Origin: Undaria pinnatifida
Taxonomy: Eukaryota > Sar > Phaeophyceae > Laminariales > Alariaceae
Assembly: GCA_012845835.1 (NCBI GenBank)
Contig: JABAKD010000003.1
Span: 2,724,212 to 2,788,211, forward strand
DNA: 64,000 bases
Direction: 5' to 3'
Shown: piece by piece, positions 59,201 through 64,000 of the stretch
Numbering within the stretch: the first letter of the stretch is position 1
Layout of the letters: each line of letters opens with the position of its first letter
Position numbers and translations under genes: made by a program
Notes under the pieces: model-generated
Databases searched by the model: none
What the model saw: the letters and a program-made list of their open reading frames with translations, nothing else
What the model was told of the DNA's origin: nothing

Positions 59201-60506
59201 GGCAGGCTATCAACGCAACGCCTCTCATGGATGCCTCTCGACCCCCACGCCCACCTCTACCCGCCCCCACCCCTTATCCCTTCCACCCGCGCCCCCCTGC
59301 ACCGTCGCATACGCCTCCAGCCCCACCCCATGTACCTTCCACCTCACCCCCACGCCCCTTTACCCCCCCCCCCCCCACCAACCCCGCCACCAACCCCCCC
59401 CCACCCCCCCCCAACCTACCACTCCCTCCCCCCGCTTTACCCATCGATACAAGGAGCAGGGCGACGCTTCCCGAACCTCCAAAGAGCTAGGATCGGGAGG
59501 AGTTCCGCAATCGCCTGGCGGGGTTTCTGGAGGGAAGGGGGGGGCGGGGGGCAAGAAGAGGGGTGCTAAGGGTATCCTGAGTGGTGCTGGTGGCAATGGG
59601 GGGGTGGGAGCTCGGCAGGGGAAGCGAGCGAAGATGCACGTCGGAGAAGGCAAGTTTTTTTTGTAGAGTTTTTGAAGGCGGTGGAGGGGACGGGACGGGA
59701 CGCGATGGGAGGGGAAGGGAAGGGAAGGAGTGGACGGGGGGCGGGGAGGGGAAGAGGGGAGAGGAGAGGAGAGGAGGGGAGAGGACGGGGCACGTAGCGT
59801 TGTTGTCGTGGAGTTACTGAAGCTAACGCCCCCGCTACTGCCCTGTGTTGCCTTGACTTTTGCCTTGCCATGCCTTGCCGTTCCGTAATCCTGTCTGTTT
59901 CCCTTTGGTGCTGGGTTGTTGTTCCTTCGAGCAGATGCTCCTATTTGCTTCTACTGCCAGAAATCGGCGGGGCGCGACGCGAAGGACCAGCTGCTGCTTT
60001 GCGCGGACTTTGACTGCACCCGCAGCGTGCACATGAAGTGCTGCAGCCCTTCGCTCGACAAGGTACTGTTCGGTACTTAGTACTAGTGCATATAAAATCT
60101 TGTATGGTATACACGTACCAGGTACAGTAGATTATTTGGATGATCTAGATCGTGGCCTGTCGGCAGCCCTTCGCTCGACAGGTATTGTTTGATACTACTA
60201 CTGCACAGGGTAATGTTTCGGTTCAGACGGAAATAATGTCGAAATGGTCTCATGACGGTTACAGCATCGGCGACACCTTTTCTGCTGGAGAAGGGTGTGT
60301 GTCCGGAGAGCGGCGTTGAGAGCTTTACCATGCGCTCAGAGCAGGCTGATAGTCGTCCTGCTGCTGGCTCTTCCAAGATGCGTGACAAGGCCACAGGTGA
60401 CAAGACCGCTGTGTATGTGTGGGACAAACGCTCTAGAAATAACAAGCGTTGCTCCCCAAAGGAGATCGTAGTCGACGACGCCAAATGTCGGACGGTAGTC
60501 CAGTAG
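40935..60506 (+). CDS. Large multi-exon gene for a probable chromatin reader (Tudor-knot-like, Cys/His knuckles, PHD half)
   Basis: Proposed exon chain: 40935-41037, 43006-44273, 46178 (or 46199)-46360, 48113-48158 (or 48170), 50112-50308, 51469-51580, 53121-53222, 54738-54836, 56232-56303, 58089-58292, 59454-59649, 59935-60062, 60291-60506. Adjacent phases agree under this choice, in places by picking between nearby sites, which supports one transcript. Domain order: acidic/helical segment, C2HC-like finger, about 330 residues of Gly/Ser/Ala low complexity, acidic Glu run, C4 motif, Tudor-knot/chromo-barrel-like block, Ala-rich then Glu-rich segment, two CKHV knuckles, one C4 knuckle, basic and Ala-rich linkers, PHD N-terminal half, Cys-containing end. 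The start codon and 5' exon are not located. The PHD finger's last Cys pair is not found, so the 3' exons may be incomplete. A nuclear role in recognising histone marks is inference. Confidence 0.6.
43006..44273 (+). CDS. Right-hand gene, large exon: C2HC-like finger, low complexity, acidic run, C4 motif
   Basis: Acceptor CCCCCAG at 42999-43005; donor GG|GTGAGT at 44273/44274, phase 2, which removes the in-frame TGA. It starts with SCLLSNCYLKKP then FTSHDELNKHLQRCMP (Cys-x4-Cys, F, L, H-x3-C, a finger with an enlarged loop). Then come Gly/Ser/Ala-rich stretches with AGGGAGGG, an acidic segment of about 20 Glu (near 43960-44060), and GGFTCPVNPVEAWGLPGCGK, DTKCDSCGRYL (four Cys, treble-clef-like). 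GC content is clearly higher than in the flanking introns, as expected for coding DNA here. Confidence 0.75.
45790..46175. repeat. Three tandem units upstream of the 46178 acceptor
   Basis: Units of about 125 bp near 45797, 45920 and 46040. Each has GCC(A)ATCNCA, a C-rich tract, GCGTGACAACA/GTGCGACAACT/GCGCAACAACA and a TACGCAACCC/CGAAACCC/ACCAAACCCATGC end. The pyrimidine tracts make poly-Pro ORFs that are not genes. Confidence 0.7.
46178..46360 (+). CDS. Right-hand gene, Tudor-knot-like exon
   Basis: Acceptor either ATGAAG (46177) or GGGGAG (46198); both restore Gly and the same frame. Reads NPELKLAGVVTFQNKNG, LTYKGRVVAIDPRP and GRVRVKYDDWPYDK. Hydrophobic-strand spacing and YDDWPYDKYDE (completed by the next exon) resemble the Y-x-GW-x-x-x-YDEW strand of Tudor-knot/chromo-barrel domains of the MRG15/MOF type. 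Donor AA|GTGAGA. Confidence 0.7.
46567..47259. mobile_element. CAGTCGGA-family element, complete 693 bp copy
   Basis: Begins GCAGTCGGATTGCTCAGTCG and ends CGACTGGCGGAATCCGACTGC, terminal inverted repeats rich in nested GTCGAAAA/TTTTCGAC. No transposase ORF. The ORFs at 46576-46974 (plus) and 46580-47083 (minus) cross the repeats and are unlikely to be genes. Confidence 0.75.
48113..48170 (+). CDS. Right-hand gene, short exon completing the Tudor-like block
   Basis: Acceptor ATTTCCAG; the first base completes Lys to give DKYDEDTDMEMVTPFGW. Two phase-0 donors are possible, TGG|GTACCC (48158) and CCG|GTAGGC (48170). Without splicing the frame runs on to a TGA at 48252-48254. The segment after 48170 is repeated twice downstream in decayed form, so I treat it as intron. 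Confidence 0.6.
48418..48765 (+). repeat. Decayed copies of the 3' side of the 48113 exon and its intron
   Basis: The block at 48192-48330 (GTTGTTCCCTTCACGCCAGC, AACCGAGGTGAAC, ACGGCAACCA, TCGTGTGATT) recurs at about 48443-48640 and, truncated, at 48715-48760 (GGTCGTTCCTTTCACGCCAG). Unit length is about 275-290 bp. Confidence 0.8.
49384..49480 (+). CDS. Possible alternative exon, paralogue of the 50112 exon
   Basis: After GCGGCAG the frame reads SQYSKRVPHSFIPAIHALAQ then FVATAALKNH, aligned to SQYPKRVPAVYYAFPAIPTP then AQFAAAAAAG at 50112. The length difference is 6 nt, so the frame is kept, and there is no stop for another 90 nt. It could be a mutually exclusive exon or a young ghost. No clear donor is seen near its end. 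Confidence 0.4.
50112..50308 (+). CDS. Right-hand gene, Ala-rich/acidic exon
   Basis: Acceptor GTGCAG (or TCTCAG at 50117, same frame). Reads SQYPKRVPAVYYAFPAIPTP, AQFAAAAAAGHAWMGEEHER and a run of about 12 Glu. Donor CCCGT|GTAAGT in phase 2 joins the Val codon with 51469. The acidic end and donor are repeated at 50404-50475 and 50519-50605. Confidence 0.65.
50404..50605 (+). repeat. Two decayed copies of the acidic exon end and donor
   Basis: GATTCGATTAGACAAGGGGG...GAGGAAGAGGAAGAGGTGGC and GTGTCGATTGGAGTAGGGGA...GAGGAAGAGGAATAG match TATCGATTGGCAGAGGAAGA...GAGGAGGAGGAAGAGGCGGC of the 50112 exon. The GTGTTGGTGTTGGT intron sequence between copies is also shared. Confidence 0.75.
50894..51135 (+). 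repeat. Two decayed copies of the 51469 exon start
   Basis: 50894-50935 (ACACAGCGTAAAAGCGTGGC then AGTGCAATGTT) and 51070-51135 (ACACAGCGAAAAAATTG, CAGGCACTTTCGAAAAGAAG, AGGCCGAACACTA) match CCCAGCGTGAAAGTGTGGCA, AGCATGTTCGAAAGGAAGAG and GCCGAAAACTACA at 51464-51530. Both are out of frame or carry stops. Confidence 0.85.
51469..51580 (+). CDS. Right-hand gene, Cys/His knuckle exon 1
   Basis: Acceptor TATCCCAG, donor AGC|GTACGT. The first base completes Val. Reads VKVWQCKHVRKEEAENYRGG then ACRACFNAAIKSRAGIS: C-x-H, 15-16 residues, then C-x2-C, a putative zinc knuckle. Its core CKHVR-x-x-EA...Y...C-R-x-C recurs in the next exon, so the two arose by exon duplication. Confidence 0.75.
53121..53222 (+). 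CDS. Right-hand gene, Cys/His knuckle exon 2
   Basis: Acceptor TTTTGAGCAG, donor CCC|GTGAAG; 34 codons, phase 0 at both ends. Reads MCKHVREGEARAYGRGPGNY then GKGHCRECTIAKFP. If the donor is skipped the frame ends VKASNM and a stop. Paralogous to the 51469 exon. Confidence 0.7.
53370..53640. repeat. CAACA/CCCAA pentamer array
   Basis: Over 45 near-perfect CAACA units between CCCAA blocks, in the intron after the second knuckle exon. The flank at 53270-53360 matches 42760-42850 inverted. Confidence 0.95.
54443..54500 (+). repeat. Decayed copy of the 54738 exon start
   Basis: CCTCGATAGAAAGCCACAGT, GCCGAAGCCCCGGATA and CGACCGAGCTAC match CCTCGACAGAAAATCAAAGT, CCCGAAGCCCCGACTG and TGGCCGAGCTGC at 54730-54775, including the acceptor. 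The CxxxxC core is lost. Confidence 0.85.
54738..54836 (+). CDS. Right-hand gene, C4 knuckle exon 3
   Basis: Acceptor CTCGACAG, donor GCG|GTAAGA, 33 codons in phase 0. Reads KIKVPKPRLWPSCVIPEC then RRRHSAWGMCAACLA: C-x4-C, 8-10 residues, G-x-C-x2-C. The spacing resembles the short C-x4-C...G-x-C-x2-H/C zinc knuckles that are repeated in many stramenopile proteins. Confidence 0.75.
54901..55122 (-). other. Unassigned open frame in the intron after knuckle 3
   Basis: Minus-strand frame with a protein-like composition (FKIKARGVPYGVLRPLLIVL). I recognise no family, and the flanks look like a dispersed repeat (55140-55260 matches 46470-46560 and 57290-57390 loosely). Probably a transposable-element remnant. 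Confidence 0.25.
56046..56087 (+). repeat. Copy of the 56232 exon start
   Basis: After ATGCAG the frame reads VFEKKNPAAYPPSY, aligned to IYKEKHPQADPPSQ at 56232. There is no consensus donor (TAT|GTTTAT), so I treat it as a ghost, although the frame is intact and use as an alternative exon is possible. Confidence 0.55.
56232..56303 (+). CDS. Right-hand gene, basic linker exon with GC donor
   Basis: Acceptor ATCTGCAG. Reads IYKEKHPQADPPSQASQA then KRKNFK. No GT donor fits; AAG|GCAAGG is a good GC-AG type donor in phase 0. Without splicing the protein would end KARRN and TGA at 56316-56318. Confidence 0.5.
57085..57275. repeat. GGGTC/GACCC arrays
   Basis: Together with 56670-56790, inverted pentamer blocks of the 600-1030 family. 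Confidence 0.8.
57716..57780 (+). repeat. Decayed copy of the 58089 exon acceptor region
   Basis: CGGACACGCTTCCGGCTACC, then CAGCCAGCTCGCCTTT and CAGTAGG, match CGGACACGCCTCCGGCTACA, AACCAGGCCGGCTTT and TTAGG at 58058-58100. Confidence 0.75.
58089..58292 (+). CDS. Right-hand gene, acidic and Ala-rich linker exon
   Basis: Acceptor AAACCAG at 58082-58088 (phase 0). Reads AGFRYMGEDAEFTDSSDDEN, PRLKGGGKVVKFSPGG, then AAAVAAVAAVAAKADAG. The DSSDDE block is a likely CK2-type phosphorylation patch (inference). The donor is uncertain: GAG|GTTGGC at 58292 keeps phase 0; otherwise the frame ends in TAG at 58302-58304. Confidence 0.5.
58314..58390. repeat. Family E short foldback repeat
   Basis: Contains CAGCTGTGAGATCGA and GCTTTGCAAGCTGCGTGTGA. 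Other copies: 37613-37682, 38186-38265, 48866-48935, 52815-52885, 61553-61600, 62733-62800, in both orientations; about 75 bp each. Confidence 0.75.
58845..59125. repeat. Tandem units upstream of the 59454 exon
   Basis: Two copies with a G run, TGTACTCATT, CCATGCA(T/G)GG(C/G)C, CCATAGACCCT(T/C)GCATCC, TACNATGCCG(A/G)GACGGAGC. Related to the poly-G repeats of PPOX introns 11 and 13. Confidence 0.7.
59454..59649 (+). CDS. Right-hand gene, Gly/Lys-rich exon ending in a GC donor
   Basis: Acceptor ATACAAG (59453) or GAGCAG (59459), same frame. Reads GDASRTSKELGSGGVPQSP, GGKKRGAKGILSGAGG and GKRAKMHVGE. It ends GAGAAG|GCAAGT, the GC-AG donor consensus, in phase 1. The next exon begins with the two bases that complete Asp. 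Without splicing the frame stops at 59664-59666. Confidence 0.65.
59935..60062 (+). CDS. Right-hand gene, PHD-finger N-terminal half
   Basis: Acceptor TCGAGCAG, donor AAG|GTACTG. Reads APICFYCQKSAGRDAKDQ, LLLCADFDCTRSVHMKCC and SPSLDK: C-x2-C, 14 residues, C-x4-C, x4, H-x2-C, the first six ligands of a C4HC3 PHD finger, which reads histone H3 tails in known proteins. The last C-x2-C with its Trp should lie in a further exon that I could not find with confidence. Confidence 0.8.
60162..60198 (+). repeat. Decayed copy of the PHD exon end and donor
   Basis: GGCAGCCCTTCGCTCGACAG then GTATTGTTTGATACT repeats GCAGCCCTTCGCTCGACAAG and GTACTGTTCGGTACT at 60043-60077. A MITE A end (TAGATCGTGGCCTGTC) lies between them. 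Confidence 0.85.
60291..60506 (+). CDS. Right-hand gene, tentative last exon
   Basis: From acceptor GCTGGAG (weak) the frame reads KGVCPESGVESFTMRSEQ, SSKMRDKATGDKTAVYVWDK and KRCSPKEIVVDDAKCRTVVQ before TAG at 60504-60506, in phase with 60062. Composition is protein-like and differs from the surrounding repeats. It lacks the W and C-x2-C needed to finish the PHD finger, so an intervening exon or a different gene is possible. Confidence 0.4.
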   Translation, partial: KGVCPESGVESFTMRSEQADSRPAAGSSKMRDKATGDKTAVYVWDKRSRNNKRCSPKEIVVDDAKCRTVVQ

Positions 60507-61526
60507 CAGGTAGATATCTTCGTTCAGTTTGGGTGGGCAGACACACTGGGTTGGGATTGTGTGGTGTTGCCACGCTCTCGGGGGTCGGCAACGAGACGTA
60601 ATTTCAGTGAGTGCCCCAGTCGAGGATGCAGACAGAATGGCCTTGAAGGATTATAGTGACATAGAGGCGGTACGGTCTTGGGGATCGGACCTGGTATCCA
60701 CGTATGTTGTATTTACGTTAAATCGGTTCGTTCTACCCAGCGAAATAACTAGCGCACCCAGTGTTCATCCTGATTCATCTTAAGAGGGATACACTTTATG
60801 TGGTAACAAGACTGTGAAACAAAGAAACCGAAAACAAGTAATTCGCTGATGGAACAGAGGAAAGCAAATGATAAAATGTCGACGTACCGGGAACGAACAA
60901 CACAGCATGAAAACAAACCAAAGAACAAAACACAGAAGAGTAAGCAAAACACATAATCTCGCTTTTACCTCGCTATGCCTGGGTTACGAAAGGGTTCATC
61001 CCTAGGCCCTGATTCCTGATCCGCGTTCGCCTGGCTTAGGTGACGGGGGGTTTTAACTCGGGTGTTTGCGATTTCCAGTCTCTGCTTGGGTTGGAAAAAA
61101 CGTAGAAATAGTATTGAAACAAACGAATTTCGTAGCCCTAAGGCAACCGACGAAAAAAATAGGTTAGAAAATATTCAAGTGGTAGAAACACGTATTTCTG
61201 ACCATTTTTTTCCGCTGATTTTTCGTTGGTTGGGATTGGCCTTGGATTGAGACGTTTGATCGTTTCAATACTATTCTTAATATTAATAGTACCGGTACAT
61301 GTTTTTCTAACCCAAGCCCTACCCGAACAAGCTCGGACACCGCAAACACTCTACTGTCTTTTGTGCGAACTTTTGTTGATGTTGTTGTTGTTCTCACATT
61401 AACTCGCATAGTCAAGTCCGTGGTCACAGGACAGACTCCAGCCACTCTGGCGTGGTGGAGTACCCCAGGGAAAAAACCACAAACAAAACCAAACTGATAC
61501 GCGCATATATCATATATATTCTCGAT
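60507..61526. other. 3' flank, one unassigned open frame
   Basis: The plus frame 60601-60783 (APVEDADRMALKDYSDIEAV, ending VHPDSS and a stop) follows a TTTCAG and looks mildly coding, but I recognise no family. 61080-61330 matches 42290-42475 (dispersed repeat); 61372-61475 is family F (also 27841-27905, 37735-37815, 41702-41790, 50655-50745; core GTCCGTGGTCACAGG). Confidence 0.35.
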
Positions 61527-62135
61527 CGCCTAGACCTAGCACCACGCGTATAACAAGCTGCTACATATCTTTGATCTCACAGCCGAAGTGTATTTGAATA
61601 TTATTTGTGACCTAAACCTCCTAAAAATCCCCCCCCCCCCCTCTTGCTCTCCCTTACTCAAACGCCCCACCAAATATCAAAATCCGCCACATTAATAAAC
61701 ACTTCACGCACAGGATATCACCTCATTATCTTTCGAGAGCCATCCATGCCGCTGTGTTCCCCCCCCCCCCCCCCCCCCCTCCAACGCCCCCTCTTTCCCG
61801 ACCACCTGCACGATCGCCTAGACCTAGCACCACGCGTATAACAAGCTGATACATATCTTTGATCTCACAGCCGAAGTGTATTTGAATATTATTTGTGACC
61901 TAAACCTCCTAAAAAATCATTCCCCCCCCCCCCCCCCCCCCTCTTGCTCTCCCTTACTCAAACGCCCCACCAAATATCGAAATCCGCCACATTAATAAAC
62001 ACTTCACGCACAGGATATCACCTCATTATTTTTCGAGAGCCATCCATGCCGCTGTGTCCCCCCCCCCCCCCGCCTCGAACGACCCTTCTTCCCCATCACC
62101 CGCACCTTCGCCTAGACCTAGCACCACACGTATAA
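61527..62135. repeat. Tandem duplication of about 290-300 bp with poly-C tracts
   Basis: 61527-61814 and 61815-62108 are over 90 percent alike (start TCGCCTAGACCTAGCACCAC, middle ACTCAAACGCCCCACCAAAT, end TTTCGAGAGCCATCCATGCC). A third copy is cut after 36 bp at 62109. Poly-C tracts of 10-19 differ in length between copies. ORFs 61644-61841 and 61944-62135 are the same repeat translated twice. Confidence 0.95.
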
Positions 62136-62620
62136 CAAACCCCTCACCTAAAGCCCTTTCCCCCCCCCCCCCCCCCCTCCCCCCACCCCCCACCCCCGCC
62201 CCCACCCCCCACCCTCCCCCCCCAACCCATCCCAACCCCACCCCCTCGAACACTCCACCCTCTCTTTACTCACTGATTGTACGACTTACCCCAGGATATA
62301 CACGATAAACTGATGTATTATTTCCAAAAATGTCACATTTATCCCCTCGAAATAATGTATAGTTTCCAGGCACATATCGAGCTGCCCCCCCCCCCCCCCC
62401 CCGCCCCCAATAATATACTGGTGCCAAAACCGTCAGATTTATCCCCTCGAAAGGATTTATAGCTTACATGCACAAATTGCCCCTTCCCCCCCCCCCCCCC
62501 CCCCCCCCCGCCCCCCTCCAAACCCGCTCGCTTTTGATCAAAACCAGGCCCCCCCTTTCCCTTCACAGCTGTCAGATTTTGTCCCCCTCAGAAACGGGTT
62601 TTATAGTTTCCGCGCACAGA
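62136..62620. repeat. Poly-C tracts with short shared spacers
   Basis: C runs at 62160-62225, 62384-62402 and 62480-62512 alternate with copies of CATTTATCCCCTCGAAA, TATAGTTTCCAGGCACA and AATT/AGCTGCCC. This is a tandem unit of about 110 bp (62335-62400, 62427-62500, 62565-62620). Confidence 0.75.
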
Positions 62621-63111
62621 CTGACTAAAATCATCCTGTTGACCCTGATAGCTACACTGTAGCTGTAAGGGGAGTCGCCGACCTATATCCTTAATGAGAA
62701 CACACAACTCGTAATGCGCGCGATCGGAGTATCACACACAGCTTGCAAAGATGAGTTTCGACGAAATCTTCGATCTCACAGCTGGAGTGTATTTTAATTT
62801 TTATAATATATTCTGACGCAGTTCATGCCCCCGCCAGAAAAATATAAAAATGTGAAATCGGGAGTCAGTGTACGATGTGCCAGGTCCATACTGGTCCATA
62901 CGTCTCACTACTCGCGCCTGAAAAAACGACTACGCCGCTTGCCACCCAGAAAATACTACCACGTATATATTACACGTGGTACCTATCACTACGCGTACGC
63001 GCATCAGACTCAAGTCAATTGGAAAAAGAAAAGAAAAGAACAGAAAAGGAAAGACAAAAAGCGGAAACAAAGACCGGAAAGAAAAAAAACACATACTAGC
63101 AGACCCTAGGA

Positions 63112-63330
63112 ACTGACTACAGACGGCATTGGGCTCATAAAGGGTATCAAGTGCATCAATGGCACTGGGGGGAGAACGCAACAAGGCGAAGAAGTCAGGG
63201 CGGCGTTACGCTCACTGGTGACGGCCATTGGAAGGAAGGCACACAAGCTTCGAGACGACGATGCCCAGACCCAGACTTCAGTCTCTTGGGCAGGACCCCC
63301 TCCCCTTCCCCTCTTGCCCCTCCCCCTCCC
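63112..63330 (+). CDS. Possible exon of an unidentified plus-strand gene
   Basis: After a CTACAG at 63117-63122 one frame reads GIGLIKGIKCINGTGGRTQQ, GEEVRAALRSLVTAIGRK and AHKLRDDDAQTQTSVSW before C-rich DNA. The composition is more protein-like than anything else nearby, but no start, partner exon or domain is recognised. Confidence 0.3.
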
Positions 63331-64000
63331 CTGGCTGTTAAACCCGATTGAGACGTGAGGGGGAAAAGTTGACGATTACAGCATCGGCCACCGCTGACCG
63401 GAGATGATAAGGTTGTGTCCGAACGACGACGCCAACTATGCAAAGGGCCGTACGGGATGGGCGCGGCATGACCCTACTCGTACTGCTTCGCGCTCACGTT
63501 ACTGGTGGATGCTTGAACATATCGCAATCGTCGTATTTTTGGTCTATACACGGACTCGAAAAGGGTTAATGTGAACTAGTCGGTGACTTTTATTTTTAGT
63601 AAGCCAACTCTCGCCCCTAACGCCTGTGAATGTCGACGGCTTGTGGAAGATTGACTACTTGCTCGTACCAATGTCTGACATGTTTGACTGCATATAATCT
63701 ACGGAGATGGTAGCGTAGAATTTATTGATCTGATTGGCGGTCCCCATCTTCGATATGGTCGAATTCAGCCCCCTCTGGCTCAGTGTCGGTGTCGTGTGTA
63801 AGACGAGTCTTGTTCCTCTATAGTAGGTTGCTTGTATTTCGTGAGTAAAACTAGTTTATTCTATCTGGTCCCCTGATGGCGAAAGCGCGTGCTATCCTCT
63901 CCTCTACGTAAGGAAGCGGACCCCGCGCACCGATTACTCCATTATTTGTTTGTTTATCCGTCTCCGCGTTCGCCCGATTCGCCCATCTGTTTGCTCTTCT
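63331..64000. other. Right end, repeat-derived, no gene
   Basis: 63410-63570 matches 34950-35110 (GTCCGAACGAC, GGGCGC(G/A)GCATGA, CTACTCGTACTGCT, ATATCGCAATCGTCGT). The rest shows no long frame. Confidence 0.4.

Noticed and set aside
60529-60783. A separate gene downstream of the PHD gene
   Set aside because: Open frame only, no recognised domain and no clear start; recorded as unassigned.
1-64000. CRISPR array, phage or bacterial gene cluster
   Set aside because: No regular direct repeats with unique spacers, no prokaryotic operon structure; intron-exon architecture is clearly eukaryotic.

Overview
The window looks like nuclear DNA of a photosynthetic stramenopile, most likely a brown alga. 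Three things point there. All recognisable genes are split into many small exons by GT-AG introns of 0.3-2 kb. The one gene identified with certainty starts with a signal peptide followed by an A-F cleavage motif, the bipartite plastid import signal of algae with red secondary plastids. The non-coding DNA is dense with poly-C/poly-G tracts, small inverted-repeat elements and tandem repeats. I see no rRNA, CRISPR array, bacterial operon or convincing functional tRNA.

Layout. (1) 3-9788, plus strand: 3' part of a gene cut by the left edge. Its AT-hook-containing exon is followed by a 7.5 kb repeat-filled intron and two cysteine-containing exons; the last exon is tandemly amplified downstream to about 10.73 kb. 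(2) 10.7-14.1 kb: no gene recognised, diverged repeats and a TIR element. (3) 14139-28484, minus strand: a complete 14-exon gene for HemY-type protoporphyrinogen oxidase (heme/chlorophyll synthesis). All 13 junctions agree in phase and give a 569-residue plastid-targeted protein. (4) 28.5-31.6 kb: duplicated PPOX leader, then three copia-type gag fragments in alternating orientation with tRNA-like segments. (5) 31.6-40.9 kb: no convincing gene, dispersed repeats. (6) 40935-60506, plus strand: a large gene of about 13 exons for a probable chromatin protein, with a low-complexity N-terminal half, C2HC-like finger, C4 motif, Tudor-knot-like segment, acidic tract, three single-exon Cys/His knuckles and a PHD-finger half. 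(7) 60.5-64 kb: poly-C-rich tandem repeats and one possible exon.

The most striking feature concerns the introns. Beside most exons of all three genes lie one to about twenty decayed tandem copies of the exon end and its splice site. Examples are about 19 copies of the exon 6 donor in PPOX intron 6, about seven copies of the exon 8 tail in intron 8, decayed copies of both flanking exons in intron 12, six copies of the last exon of the left-hand gene, and ghosts beside at least seven exons of the right-hand gene. In PPOX intron 7 the terminus of a TIR element is itself the splice donor. Local junction-centred duplication, plus element insertion, appears to be how introns grow here.
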